Positions 49,530 to 60,778 of a DNA stretch of 64,000 nt are shown here, one piece after another. The position numbers and the translations under genes were made by a program. The stretch is taken from NCBI GenBank assembly GCA_027382625.1, contig JAJKFJ010022811.1, forward strand, positions 1 through 64,000, read 5' to 3'. The stretch is from Tetmemena sp. SeJ-2015. Lineage: Eukaryota > Ciliophora > Spirotrichea > Sporadotrichida > Oxytrichidae. The notes below the pieces were generated by a model. It worked only from the letters and a program-made list of their open reading frames with translations. It searched no databases and was not told where the DNA came from. Position 1 is the first letter of the stretch. Every line of letters begins with the position of its first letter.

Positions 49530-52500
49530 ATGGATAACAAACAACAATAATAACGCAAATCATTAGCATCCCCAAAAATTCAATCGGCTCTTTGCCGCAT
49601 CTCAAATAGCCAATTAACAGTACAACTAAGAAACGCAGGGAAGCAATTTTTCAAACAACTAGAACCGATATTCTTTCAAGAACGTATCTCCCTCTTACAA
49701 TAGCTACGAGGATCCCGCACTCATCCAATATACAATTCATTGCCTTCATTATGATAATTGAGGATTATAGTTTGTAATAGTACTAGAGTCCTCATTTTAA
49801 TCCTAATGAGTTCTAAACAGAGAGCAGCCACTACATGCTCAACCTGCACACATCATCTATAGATTCTGAGAACTTCTCATCCCTCACAAATCCTCTCTCT
49901 TAAATATCCTCCAAAAACTACTCCAATGCATTCCATGCACAAAATTAAAGAAGCTCCTAGCCCAATAAAAATATTAACACACAGTAGCCAACCCAAGTGT
50001 CAAACTTAAAGCCCAATCAACAGCAGCGCAATTAAGTAGAAAAAGCTCAGGTGAAAACTATCACTCCGAATTCTGGCAGCACAGTGATTTACTAAGGCAT
50101 GAATCTTAATATTTTTACACATTAACTAAATTATGTTTGTATATGAACGAGTAGCGATAACTTTTTAGAGGGGGAGTGGCAGAGTTTGACTAAATTTTCC
50201 AAAAGGATTACTTTGAAGATGTACTGAATCCTCCCGGAGATTCGAGCATATCTATAGCTGGAGATTTGAGTTCCCAAAGAAGCAGTCCATATAAGTAGGA
50301 TACCGGAAAAATATCCATGCACTCTATTTAGCAAGAGATAAGAGGTGAAAGAAAAATACACTCTGGACTAGGTATGGCAACAGGAGGGCCACAGAAAATA
50401 ACTCAGTTGATCAACTAACCAAGATAGGATTTGTCTCCAACAAGAGGGAGTGTTTTCACGAATCCAAACAATAACATAAATCTTCCTCAAGATAGCTCTG
50501 GTTAGTAATATCCATAGAAGGAGAGAATTAAGAATTTTATTCTACTTTGTAATGTCAATAGAGAATGTAAAGTTTCGAGGAACGAAAAGCGCAAGGATAA
50601 AGTCCGAACTAATAAATGTTTATTCATTTTTTTAAATTGGAATTAAAAAAACTAGCACAGCCAAGGAACTCCTAGAAAGTAATGGAAGGAGGCCTTGCTA
50701 AATATTAAAGCTGCAGAAGAGGCCTGTGAAGAGGATAACATCCTTGAAAGTATGAATTAATTGCTGAAGGCTGTTAATGAACTCAAGATTTCAAAGCCTG
50801 AGAATACTAATCCTCAGAATAAAATTATAAGATGCTTCATTATTTCATATGACTTTAAGTATAGTTTAGTTAGCCAAGAATTTAGGATAGCTTCAGTTAG
50901 GACTTTTAGATACCGGATAATCGAGGAGGGTAGAAATCTTATTCCTATGCTAAATATCTGGATGGCATGATGCAGTCAATAGAATCTGGCAATAAGAATT
51001 TTGATCCTCTTCGTCAAAGTGATTTTTTAAATTTCAGATCTTAATTTAATTTTAAAGTGATCAAGATGCTAAGGCCTATGAAAGGTTAGAATAATCAAGA
51101 GGAGATAAGAAAGGAGTAATAATTCAGGCATAACTTCTAGTTTAGAACAGCAGAAGACCCTATTCTAGCCTAATAACTTAATTAGAGGTCTCCCTAAATA
51201 TAATCAATATCATCAGGATATTAAAATCCTTAGCCAAGCCACTCGCTTTCTCCAATGAATAAGAACTTTGAAAATTAAGCTAAACCTCATTCTCCTCTCT
51301 CACTATTGAACAAGCATATTTTTATCCCTGACTTACTCTATATATTCTATTAAAATAGTTAAGCATCCTAGCACTTTACTTAGAAAATAAATAGGTGCTT
51401 CAAATTCTAGATCTCCATCTGGAAAAGATCTTTCAAATCAAAGACATAATCAGATTTATCAGTTGAGTAAGTAAAGTCCTGGAAATTCCAAGAACTTTAG
51501 CAACATTTCGCTAATTTCCTCAAGTGACCCCGCCTAAGATGTGATAAACAGACTCTTCAAGAATCACAAGCGCACTCAAGAGCAAAAAGACAAGTTGAGG
51601 TATGTCTAAATGCAACAAGAGCTGAGTATGATGCAAGATAAACCCACCATCTCAGATAAGACAAGGCAGCTTGCAGGCCAGTGCTAGATGAGGATGAACA
51701 AACCACTCTATAGTTGTATGTATGCTTTATTTGACACAGTAAATTAATTTTTGAAGTCCTGAGAGGTATTCTGTAGAAATTGAGAGCTATAGAGAGCGCA
51801 AAGTCTAAGCACAAAAACTCAAAGAGCTACAAGACTAAGAATGATTACTATAAGCACTATTTATTTTTCATTTAAGAAAAATAGTTGAAGGAAGAGGAGG
51901 AAATTTTGAAGCACCATGAGAAGTATAAGAACAAGTAAATTGATTTGAAAGAGTTCAACAGGAAGTATGAAAATTAGGTACGAAGATGGGAGAGTAGGAA
52001 AAATCAGACTCCCGGAGAATATTAAGTAGGGAACGATGAAAATGGGTAGTCAAGGAGCAAAAGCCCCTCTTTTAAACCTCAAATAAACCCTAAATCAAGA
52101 CAGTTAGCCAAAGACATACAGAGGATTGAGCATAGAATGACTACTCTTTAAATTTATAAGCATAACTATTACTTAGAACTTTTAATTAAATTAGTAAGCA
52201 ACAAAAGCTGGAAATATTGGAGAAAGCTTCCTTGCCTACATTCACACCTCAGCTGAATAAGAATTCTGAAAAGATTGCTAATGAATCTCGATCCCTCATT
52301 TCAAGTGTGAGAGACAGTTTTTCTGGAAAACTATCTTAATACAAATAGAAGAGTTAAGATAAGAATTTAAGGGATGGGAAATCTATATCTAGTTCATAGA
52401 GAGATACCAATCTAATGAGAAAAAGTGTCAGCCCCTCCTAATCTCTTCTAAATCAATAAGTGATAAAAGAATCTTATCAAGAGGGGAAATCAAGTCAGTT

Positions 52501-55500
52501 GATTTAGGTTAAGAAACTGAACTCGAAACTTAAATAGAACACTGGTCTATAAGTCTAATGAAAAATATCTGAAATAGAAGAAGAGACAAAACAAGTATCA
52601 AAGATAAATTATGAAAGAAAGGAATTCTTATAAACCTAACAAATTAGCCTAAAAAATGAGGAAAAATTAACAAGTCAAAGACAAGAAAAGAATGGTGGTG
52701 GATATAAGAGATATATGAATCCTCAAAATAATGATGAAGGGTCTTTAAAGAATATAGGATAAAGATAGTCAGCTATATAAGGGACTGAAAATATAATTAG
52801 ACTCAATAATTAACTCGACTACAAGTAAGAAATAGTATAGGACACTTAAAAATTGGAGGATTTACTAAGTCAACTCAAGGGAGAATAAAATGGAAGAAGC
52901 TAGATTTCTTTGGCAGATAATGAATTAGACTTACTTAAGGAGTATCTGAAAATAAAGGAAGAGATAAATCATTCTCTCTCTAATAGAAACTCATCTATAG
53001 AGAGAAATGCTTCGGCCACAAAAAATTATATCGTAAATTAATTCAAAGAAGAACAAAGCTTATTTGATTAAAGACCTAGCTAGAATGATACTAATCCATC
53101 TAACCAACTCAAGGATGTAAAAATTGTAAGGAGTAAAAAGCAAATATAGCAAACTACTTTCACAGACATGATAGACAAAAATCAATATTCACCTGATCGT
53201 TTGGACTAATCAAGATAAATTGATTAGAGTAAAACACTCTCCCCAAGCCTTTACAGTACGGTTTAAGATAACTTAGTTGCTAGAGATTTCGATATAATTC
53301 TTAGCGAGGAAGCAGCAAATGAGCAAGCTAATCCTAAACTAAATTCAATATATTTATTCTAAAATATTTTTAATATGAGTCTAAACAAAGGAGAGGAATC
53401 GAGCCATATAGATCTAATTCTCAAAGTCCTAACAGATACAACTCCTCTCAGGCCAACTTGTACAATAAATTAGATTTTTCTTTGCTAATTTATTTGCTCC
53501 GTTTTTTTTAGTGAATGAAACTTGAAAATAAGTAGTTAACTTAGAAAATAAACTCTACTCTTCCAACTCTCTACTTTAACTACTTACTTTTTATTCAAAT
53601 ATTTTTGAATTCTCTTCTAGTCTAATCTCCTTAGCTTTAATTAAGAGAGTCATAACTATCTTCAAATTCTCATAAAGATCCATAGAAAAATCTAAGCCCA
53701 GACAAATTAAATCGACTGCACTCGCAAACCTAGCTTCTTAAGAATTTAATTTCTTTTTTTTAACTTTAATAATTCTAAAGACTACTAACTACAACTCTGA
53801 TACTTTGGTGATTAACGAGACTATTTCATCTAGCTATCACACTGACTTCAAAAACTCTCAGCTCTCTCAAGTCAGAGAGCTCCAGCCCAAGAGCTTGCAA
53901 TAAGTAAACAGCTTTATAAACATCCAAGAAAATTCAAAGAGTATGAGCGACAGGCCATCTGCAGATTTCTCGCCATCGCGTTCACCTTCTTTAACAAATG
54001 TTGTCTCTTAAAAACAGTCTAAGATCCTCTCTAATTTCTAGCAATACTAGAACTTATCTTCATCTTAATATTGCATATTTAAAGTTAAAATACTATATAT
54101 AGCTTCAGGGCATTAAATAGAGGGCAAGAAGGAAAGAGGAAACTCTCAAGTGAGGTTTTAAGATGAGCAGGTACAATCTTGCACTTGCCAGCAGTAAAAA
54201 GAATTATTTACACTTACACTTTTTTAAATAAGCAAGGATAGCAATTAGATGGAGGTGATTCTAAGTAACATAAGAGAAAGCATTGACATTATGAGCTAGA
54301 GAGTCAAATAATTTGATGGGCAGTAAGTCCTTAATAGTGATCAAGATACTGCTTAAAACAAGCTTAAGAAATCTAAGAATCAAAGCTCAGTCGAAAGAGA
54401 AATCCTCAAATTGCAGACATTAAACTTCACAGCATCAAGAGGTGGGACATCCAATAATCTAGCAGTTTTGTTTTAAGATTTTAAATAAGAAGAGCAATCA
54501 ACATTAGAATAGGAAGAGAGATAGTTCAACTGCTTTTAAAAATCAGTTCGATGGAGTGAAAAACTTGAGAGACTCGTGGTAGAGCGCACTAAGCGATAAC
54601 TAATTAATCTTATTTAACTATGTAAATTTATTAAAACTTAAGTCAGAAGCTAAAGTCAGATGACGCCTACAAGAGGATAATTTCATCTAAGAGTTAGGAG
54701 AATTTGGAGAGCAACTACTCTCAACAAGAAATAGAGACTAGTCAATAGAAGAGGGGGAATTCCTACTCTCCAAACAGGTACATGCAACCTCATACACATG
54801 CTTCCTTTGATAACTTGCAAGAAATAAGCAATTCAATCATTAAGCAAAGTCTTTCAAGTCCTCAAAGACTAAACACGATCAATACAATTCCCTCTACAAT
54901 TTCGCCATTACATCAAAAGTTCCTTTAACTCCACAATAACGGCCAAAGACAAGGCCTTAATTACAGGAAAGTTAAGAAGCCTAATTAATTGAAAACGGTA
55001 ACAGCTCACCACTTTATTAAGAGAATACATTTGCAGGCAACAGCCTTATTTCTCAGGATTAATTCTCTGACCTTACTTTCAACGACATATCAAAATACCT
55101 TGACAAGGATTCATAGATTAAACTGAGGAGCAAAATTTACAACATATAACAAAAGCTAGAGAGGAGTTTAGATAAGGAAGGAACTAACTCTTAAGCAAAA
55201 TAAAAAGGGGATCATCTCAAGAGAAAACAGTTCCGCAATATCAAGACAAAACAGGAGGAATTAGTTTCAAAGATTCTTACATCAAACAAGTTTATTAGTG
55301 TATTAAGAATTTAAACAAAGGTATCCTAGGAGATGGATAGAATAGTCTCCTCTCAATTCCAGAGGATGTGCTGAACGATATTGAGGATTATGGACTAGAC
55401 TCAATGGTAATCCTCAAGTCAGTTTTATCTCAGTTCTAGCATCTATTCTCAGGCACTCCTACTTTCTCTCTCCAGGATAAAGTCAAATAGTAAAGCCACA

Positions 55501-55700
55501 GTAAGCCTGCCAACAATCAGTAATCACGGACTTCTCTCTTATCAAATACAAAGACTTAAAATTTCAACAACTTGAAGAGTGAAGAGAGTAAACTTAATTA
55601 GAAATCTAGAGCAGAGCTGCTAGCTGACATTGAGAAATAGTGGCTCAGGAATTATGAAGAGGCCAATGTCTTTACTCTAAATAAAAAGCCACACAAATGA
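49530..55700 (+). CDS. Very long Ser/Gln/Asn-rich protein with coiled coils (IES-interrupted)
   Basis: ATG at 49530 (MDNKQQQQRKSLASPK), TGA at 55698-55700. Nearly every sub-frame is full of TAA/TAG Gln codons. The N-terminal 1 kb is disordered. A helical E/K-rich region spans about 51540-52200 and includes the motif FKPQINPKSRQLA, which resembles the F-P-I-S-LA motif seen in many ciliate and flagellar structural proteins. The C-terminal 1.5 kb is again Ser/Gln-rich with short helices. Frame changes (for example at 49640, 50130-50300, 51770, 53350-53560, 54080) imply many IESs; none was placed with confidence, and the region could comprise two genes with a break near 53480-53560. Confidence 0.5.
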
Positions 55701-55823
55701 AATCAAATTAGTCAACAGAGTTTGAAATCAATATGAATTAATTATTTTTGCTGAATTTTGACCATTTTAATAAGATTATCTATCAAATTTGGATTAAGCC
55801 ACTTTGAAAATATATAAATAAAA

Positions 55824-56887
55824 ATGTAAAAGAGCAGATCCATTATTGTAGGAAATAACACAAATTTAACTTTCATTCTATTATATTTATATATTAGAAT
55901 AAAGATTTGGGAAACATTCTTCGAGGCTCAATCGATAACCTTAAAACCAAAGAAATATTAGAAGAAAATAAAAATGAAGCCTCCCGCTTTTTTGAATAGA
56001 CCTCTTCGAAGCTTAACATGCTCATTGTGAATATTTTTATAAATTTTTTCCCTTTACGATGATTGATTAGTTAATTGTGAATGTGAACAAGCAATTTGAA
56101 GTGGACTTGAAATAGAAGATGACAACTACTTTTGGGAAAGAGTTTGCACAAGAAGCCTTGCTTAACAGATTTGATGACTTCATTGAGTACTTGAACAGAA
56201 TAACCCGAGGACCAGTGAAGCGGTTCCTGGGTGTGCATGAGTTCGATAGAGTGCTTTTCAAAGATGCATTTAAGTTTGATTTCTCTGAGTATGGCTCCAA
56301 GCAAAGGTTTTACAACATGCTTCTAAATCAAGAGGATGTAAGTTTGGAATTTATTTTGGCTTGACCCCTCTTATAACTCTTTCTTCTCTGCTTTATTAAA
56401 TAATTCTATGAAAACTCTAAAGTAAGAATGGTATCATTCTTTAGCAATATTTCTAAATCATATATTTAGTCTAGTGGAAGCCAAGATGCGCATGTGAATT
56501 TTCAACTAAGCGGGAGGATAGATGTGCTGCCAAATGGAAAGAATAAATACATAATAACAATCGTAACTGGTGACTATCTTCAAGTATATGACTGGAGGAA
56601 CTAAGCTTATTATTCTTAAAATATTAATCATTAAATAGAGAATATTAGCTTAAAATTTATATCTTGCTTATACTAAGAAAAAATTAAAGCACTTTATGCA
56701 AGCTATATAAAGGGTGCTTGAGAAGGTCGTTGCTTTTGGGGCGAAATATCAGCCAAACTAAATCTAATACATACTCAAAGGGATTGTTTTATTCAAGAAG
56801 GAGGATTTCTCTTCTAGTTCTGTCCACGATTACGATATTGATGACTCAGATCCAGAGTGTATGTTTACTTTTGAAAAGTTTATTTGA
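55824..56887 (+). CDS. Unrecognised protein with two strong IESs
   Basis: ATG at 55824 (MQKSRSIIVGNK). After removing two IESs it reads DLGNILRGSIDNLKTKE, then a helical region (NKQFEVDLKQKMTTTFGKEF), then GPVKRFLGVHEFDRVLF and FSEYGSKQRFYNMLLNQED. Later blocks (56420-56600) include a beta-rich segment with ITIVTGDYLQVYDWRN, and 56705-56887 adds RVLEKVVAFGAKYQPN and an acidic DYDIDDSDPE before TGA at 56885-56887. Frame changes near 56340-56410 and 56600-56700 remain unresolved (introns or IESs). Family unknown. The ATG at 56059 is an artefact of IES DNA. Confidence 0.6.
55854..55897 (+). other. IES, pointer AATAA (44 bp)
   Basis: AATAA at 55854-55858 and 55898-55902. Excision joins MQKSRSIIVG to NKDLGNILRG in frame. 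Confidence 0.75.
56025..56073 (+). other. IES, pointer ATTGTGAAT (49 bp)
   Basis: The 9-bp repeat ATTGTGAAT at 56025-56033 and 56074-56082 is the longest pointer seen. Excision gives SKLNMLIVNVNKQFEVD. The IES contains an ATG (56059) that would mislead gene callers. Confidence 0.9.
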
Positions 56888-57123
56888 TCACTATTCCACT
56901 ATTTCCTCTTTTCATTGTCTGAAGTGGGTATATCAGGAAGAATTAGCAAAGTAGTGGGAAAGTCAATTGCTTATCTTTAATTTATAATTTACAAAATGAA
57001 AGTAATTAGCATGAAAGGTAAGGAAGATTTTCAAATCTTTACTTGCTTTGACATTTACACTTGCTAGTTTGATTCATGATAGGAGAACTATTTTTTGATT
57101 ATACTAATGTAGATGTAATAAGC

Positions 57124-58115
57124 ATGAAGCGTCTGAGCTTGCTGACATTAACTTGTCTACTTGCTATAAAGGGAGCATATGGATAGGGGAGCTAAGTGAC
57201 AGACGAGGATGTGCAAAAGATCGTGGAAAATGAGATGGGCACTAAGCTGAATGAAGATCGCACAGAGGACAATCAAGTTATTAAAGACTGGGATTCTTAC
57301 ATGAAAGAGTTCAGTGCAGACTCTCTCTTCACTATTGATCTAGCTGCCAGAGAAGAACAAGTAAGATTCAAAATGCCAATGCCTTATTGAAAGTCGTTTC
57401 TTCTTCTAATGCTTATGACACGTTATAGTCTTATTATGAGGATGTACCTGAAGGAGCTGAAGAGACCATCATCTAGGGAGCATACATGGTTAATTCTAGA
57501 GATACAAAGACTCCCACTATTGACTTCTTCGTCCTTGACCCTAGAAGACAAGTAGTCTATAATCGCAGAAAGAAGGCAGAGGGAGTTTTCAAGATCCAAG
57601 CTACTGAGGCAGGTCAATATACTTTCATCTTCTCTAATCTCAAAGTAAACCTTTTCTAAAGCTATAGCACCTTTTAGTCACCCAAGAACAAGGACCTGAC
57701 TTTCACTATTAGCAACTCGGCTAACCCTTCAGATATTAAAGACATGACGGACAAGGAACTACAGGCCTAAGAGCAGAAAGAAGACGAGTATCTATCCGGA
57801 GAGATGAGTGAAGAGGAAGCTTTGGAATTTGAGCATCTCAGATAACTTCAAGACAACATCATTCAAACACAACTTGCCCTTACTTCAATTCAAATTGAGC
57901 AGAAAATGCAAGGCAAGCGACTTGAATTCTCAAACTAAGGTAAATCTTTCACCCAGTCTTTATTAGTTAAAATAATTTTGTATATAGAGGTGGAAGCGAA
58001 TTCATACTACAGTTTGCTTGTGACAGCCGGAGAGAGTTTGTTCTTTGTAGGGTTTGCAGGTTTCCAAGTATACTATCTTAAAAATCTTATCGACAACAAG
58101 AGACTCCTCATCTGA
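57124..58115 (+). CDS. p24 / emp24 / TMED-family cargo receptor (291 aa, two introns)
   Basis: ATG at 57124, TGA at 58113-58115. Joining 57124-57360, 57429-57939 and 57988-58115 gives 876 bp, exactly 292 codons. Order: signal peptide (MKRLSLLTLTCLLAIKGAYG); an extra acidic segment of about 50 residues; a GOLD domain with IDFFVLDPRRQVVYNRR and AGQYTFIFSN; a helical coiled-coil region (ELQAQEQKEDEYL, then LRQLQDNIIQTQLALTS); a C-terminal TM (LLVTAGESLFFVGFAGFQVYY) and a short tail ending NKRLLI. p24 proteins sort cargo into COPI/COPII vesicles between ER and Golgi. It is longer than usual and lacks a clear KKxx signal. No IES is needed. Confidence 0.85.
57361..57428 (+). other. Spliceosomal intron 1 of the p24 gene (68 bp)
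   Basis: Begins GTAAGATT and ends GTTATAG; contains TGA. Splicing joins LAAREEQ to SYYEDVPEG in frame. No direct repeat brackets it, so it is an intron rather than an IES. Confidence 0.8.
57940..57987 (+). other. Spliceosomal intron 2 of the p24 gene (48 bp)
   Basis: Begins GTAAATC and ends TATATAG. Splicing splits a codon (G|AG) and joins RLEFSNQ to EVEANSYYSLL just before the TM helix. Confidence 0.8.
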
Positions 58116-58423
58116 TCATGATTTTTAAGAGACAATAGTACAGGCAGCCTTAATTTACATTGAATTAATCTCTCTTGAGTTTAATTAAATCACTTAAAGG
58201 TTCAGTTTTAGAAACGAGTGAACTAAATAAATGCGATATCGAATGATCTAAGAATTATCTTTCTAAGTTGACACTGCAGAGTTTTATATAGCTAGAGACA
58301 GATAGTATAAGTAATGAGCTTATCCATTATCTACTTTGCAAACAGGCACTCTGCTTAGTTGATTTATTTACGAGCTGGAACTACCAGCTATCTACTTCAA
58401 TAGAAGCTGCTCTCTTGGGGCGC
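58116..58423. other. Intergenic spacer between convergent genes
   Basis: About 308 bp between the stops of p24 and calcineurin A. Nothing recognisable; presumably 3' flanks. Confidence 0.5.
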
Positions 58424-60432
58424 TCATTTCTTTCTTGGACGTCTTTCGTTTATTTTGTCCAGTTCCTTTGCAAGAGAGAATTGCTTCAACACTATATAAG
58501 AGAATAAATTATTTGGAAAAAGTCTTACCATTTTTAATAGCGGGCTTTCCTTCTAGCAAGAGACCACGGGGCAGTTTTCCATCTGGACTGATGTTCTTAA
58601 TCTTTAGAAGCATCTCACTCTCCTCTCTCAGTGTAGTGTACATTCTAGAGAGTCTTGCCACGCTGCACATACAACTTATATTGTAAGAATAAATGGATTA
58701 TTGTATTTGCTGCTGATCTTTCCCTTCATAACTAGCTACCTCGACATCTTAGATATTTCAATTTACAGAGAAAAAGAGATGAAAAAGAACTTTATAGATG
58801 TAAGATCAGTCTTCGTTAGTATATTGTTGAGATCGACTTCATCTTCCAATTGTTCTGCGCCTTCACCTCCCAACTTAATCAGGTTGAAGAGCATGTTAGT
58901 CACCTTCTCTGCTAGGAAAGGCACTGACCAACTGAACACATCCATATTGTCTGGTAGGCGATAGGGAGGCTCAGTCTCCTCATACTGCTTCAAAGACAGG
59001 TTTCCTTTGTCAATAATCAGAACTGAGGCCTTGTTTTCATAGTAGCCGCAATAGTTTGGAGCAGAGAAGATTGTGATTACATATGGGAACGATTGAGGAC
59101 CATCCCAGCGATGCATTTTATAACCTTCAATCTGCACTTAGTGGCCACGCACGATAGTCATGAGGTTGTTTGCGTCTAGAACTTTCTTGGCAGGCTTTTT
59201 ACCGAAGAGGAAGGAGCATTCACGCTCCTCGTTGTCAATGAAATCCTTTGTAGTGGCCATTTCATCTGAGAGAGGATCAGACCAAAGCAAATCGCAGAAG
59301 ATGCCGTCTAAAGGCACCTCTGTGAAGCGATTGATCTTATCAACCTATTCTATCTTGGATAGCTCTGGAGATATACCTCCATGCATGCCGAAGTACTTAT
59401 TATCCACGATGCATGAGAGAGGCATGCTATCGAACACCTCCATGAAGATATTATACATCTCGCTATCATATCTATTCAATCATAAATAGAGCAGCAAGCA
59501 ATAACTTTAAAGAAAAAGAAGTGAGCTGTGATTGATGACCTCCTCTCTAAAAGTAAAGTTCTCTGTCATGTTCCTGCTTTCATGGTTACCTCTCAGAAGG
59601 ATCACGTTCTTGGGATAATTAATCTTGATTGCCATCAGTAGAATGACGCACTCTAATCCATAAATGCCTCTGTCAACGTAATCTCCTAAGAACAGGTAGT
59701 TGATATCGGAGGGAGGACCTGCCTTTTCAAGCATGTGACATAGATCGTAGTACTGACCATGAATATCTCCTACTATAACTATAGGCTCTCCAATCCTGCA
59801 AAGATTTGGCTCCTTCTCTACAAAAGAATGTAAGGTAAGTATCTCTCTTATAGAACCATATATTTGGCGATTATGATACTAGAATCAGCAACTCTCAGTA
59901 ATTCAAACAAAGCTAAACTTAAGTGCTGTTTGTACTGTATGGACCGGTAATTTACTATTTTTAATTTTTTATTAAAAGATAATTGCTAAAGATAGGGAAT
60001 GCATTAACTTACTCATAATATCGATGCACTACTTTGACATATGAACTACTTGCTGCTTACTGAGATGTCCCTCTCTCAACAGGAACTGCTTCAGCAATTT
60101 CCAGTCAGGCTTATTTGATTCAGCTCCTATACGCGAAAGATAAATAACCTATCTTTGAATCTTCTAGAGTGTCTATTCTATGACATATATAAATTATAAA
60201 TCAATTATTGCAGTTGATTTTTAAGCATATCAGACATATACTCCATTATGAAAGATGATTCTCACAAATCATTTTCGATTTAACTTTGTTTATCAACTGC
60301 GGCCTTACCTGAATAGGGGTAGAGAATGCTCTGGTCTAGGGGTTTATTTGGGGGAGGTACAACATGCTGAGCCGCTCTGTCGTTGTAGGGGTCAGGGAGA
60401 GTGCTTATCTTATTCGAGTAAGAATCGACCAT
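58424..60432 (-). CDS. Calcineurin A (PP2B) catalytic subunit (501 aa)
   Basis: Minus-strand ATG at 60432 (MVDSYSNKISTLPDPYNDRA), TGA at 58424-58426. Removing two GT-AG introns (195 and 37 bp) and six IESs (39, 25, 22, 57, 117, 11 bp) leaves 1506 bp, exactly 502 codons. Metal-site motifs: GDIHGQYYD (about 128-136), GDYVDRG (about 156-162), RGNHE (about 187-191), then HGGISPE and SAPNYCGYYEN. After the catalytic core come the calcineurin-B-binding helix, a calmodulin-binding-like segment (RMYTTLREESEMLLKIK) and an autoinhibitory-like KELDKINERRP close to the C-terminus. This marks a Ca2+/calmodulin-regulated PP2B rather than PP1/PP2A. The ATG at 60246 lies in an IES and is not the start. Confidence 0.9.
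58492..58528 (-). other. Intron 2 of calcineurin A (37 bp)
   Basis: On the minus strand it begins GTAAGACTTT and ends ATATAG. Splicing splits a Val codon and joins GKPAIKN to VLKQFSLAKELDK. Confidence 0.75.
58660..58670 (-). other. Tiny IES, pointer GT on minus strand (11 bp)
   Basis: On the + strand, AC at 58660-58661 and 58671-58672. Excision gives IQVVARLSRMY, colinear with the calmodulin-binding helix of other calcineurins, and makes the gene a multiple of three. A 14-bp alternative exists. Confidence 0.5.
58682..58798 (-). other. IES, pointer TCTTACA on minus strand (117 bp)
   Basis: On the + strand, TGTAAGA at 58682-58688 and 58799-58805. The IES separates LNNILTKTDLT from the calmodulin-binding helix. 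A 7-bp pointer and AT-rich interior support it. Confidence 0.75.
59474..59530 (-). other. IES, pointer AAT on minus strand (57 bp)
   Basis: On the + strand, ATT at 59474-59476 and 59531-59533. Excision joins FTFREEVIN to RYDSEMYNIFMEVFDSMP, exactly as in PP2B of other eukaryotes. Confidence 0.8.
59818..60012 (-). other. Intron 1 of calcineurin A (195 bp)
   Basis: On the minus strand it begins GTAAGTTAATG and ends TTTTGTAG. Splicing gives CIDIMKKEPNLCRIGEP. It is longer than the other introns here and could itself contain an IES. Confidence 0.7.
60126..60147 (-). other. IES, pointer ATAGG on minus strand (22 bp)
   Basis: On the + strand, CCTAT at 60126-60130 and 60148-60152. Excision joins TLEDSKIG to AESNKPDWKLL. 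Confidence 0.75.
60175..60199 (-). other. IES, pointer AT (25 bp)
   Basis: AT dinucleotides at 60175-60176 and 60200-60201. Excision gives LQQLIDTLEDSK in frame. The exact edge is ambiguous because the segment is AT-rich. Confidence 0.55.
60229..60267 (-). other. IES, pointer TGAT on minus strand (39 bp)
   Basis: On the + strand, ATCA at 60229-60232 and 60268-60271. Excision joins the G/C-rich first MDS (VDKQSQIEND) to MLKNQLQQL and removes a TGA. It contains the spurious ATG at 60246. Confidence 0.75.
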
Positions 60433-60778
60433 TTCTAGTGGAAGAGTGTAAATTGTTAATATCTATTATTTACAGAGACCAATAATTTAGCTTAAACGAT
60501 ATTTAATTAAACCTCATAGAATATTGCTCCTCACTCTCTTACTATCACTCACTTACCGCTTAACTTGTATTCTTGACAAGTAACTTACATTTTACCACTT
60601 CAAACTCGCCCAATAACATCATAGGCTTTCATGAAATAAGGAGAGTGGAATGAAATGAAAGGAGAACAATCTAATTCAAGAGTTTTTGATTAACAACTAG
60701 AAAATAAACTGATGAACATACAATATTGGCACACACATTTATATCTCCCTCTTTCTCTTCGCTTATATTCCATGGAGA
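60433..60778. other. Intergenic: calcineurin A promoter and Rpn11 3' flank
   Basis: About 346 bp, both genes on the minus strand. AT-rich near Rpn11; no defined motif. Confidence 0.4.

Noticed and set aside
56067..56304. Minus-strand frames opposite the gene at 55824-56887
   Set aside because: They are shadows; the plus-strand reading is extended coherently by two pointer excisions.
60255..60485. Plus-strand frame and a suspected G/C-rich RNA gene near 60300-60440
   Set aside because: The G/C-rich island is the first coding segment of calcineurin A on the minus strand (DPYNDRAAQHVVPPPNKPL).
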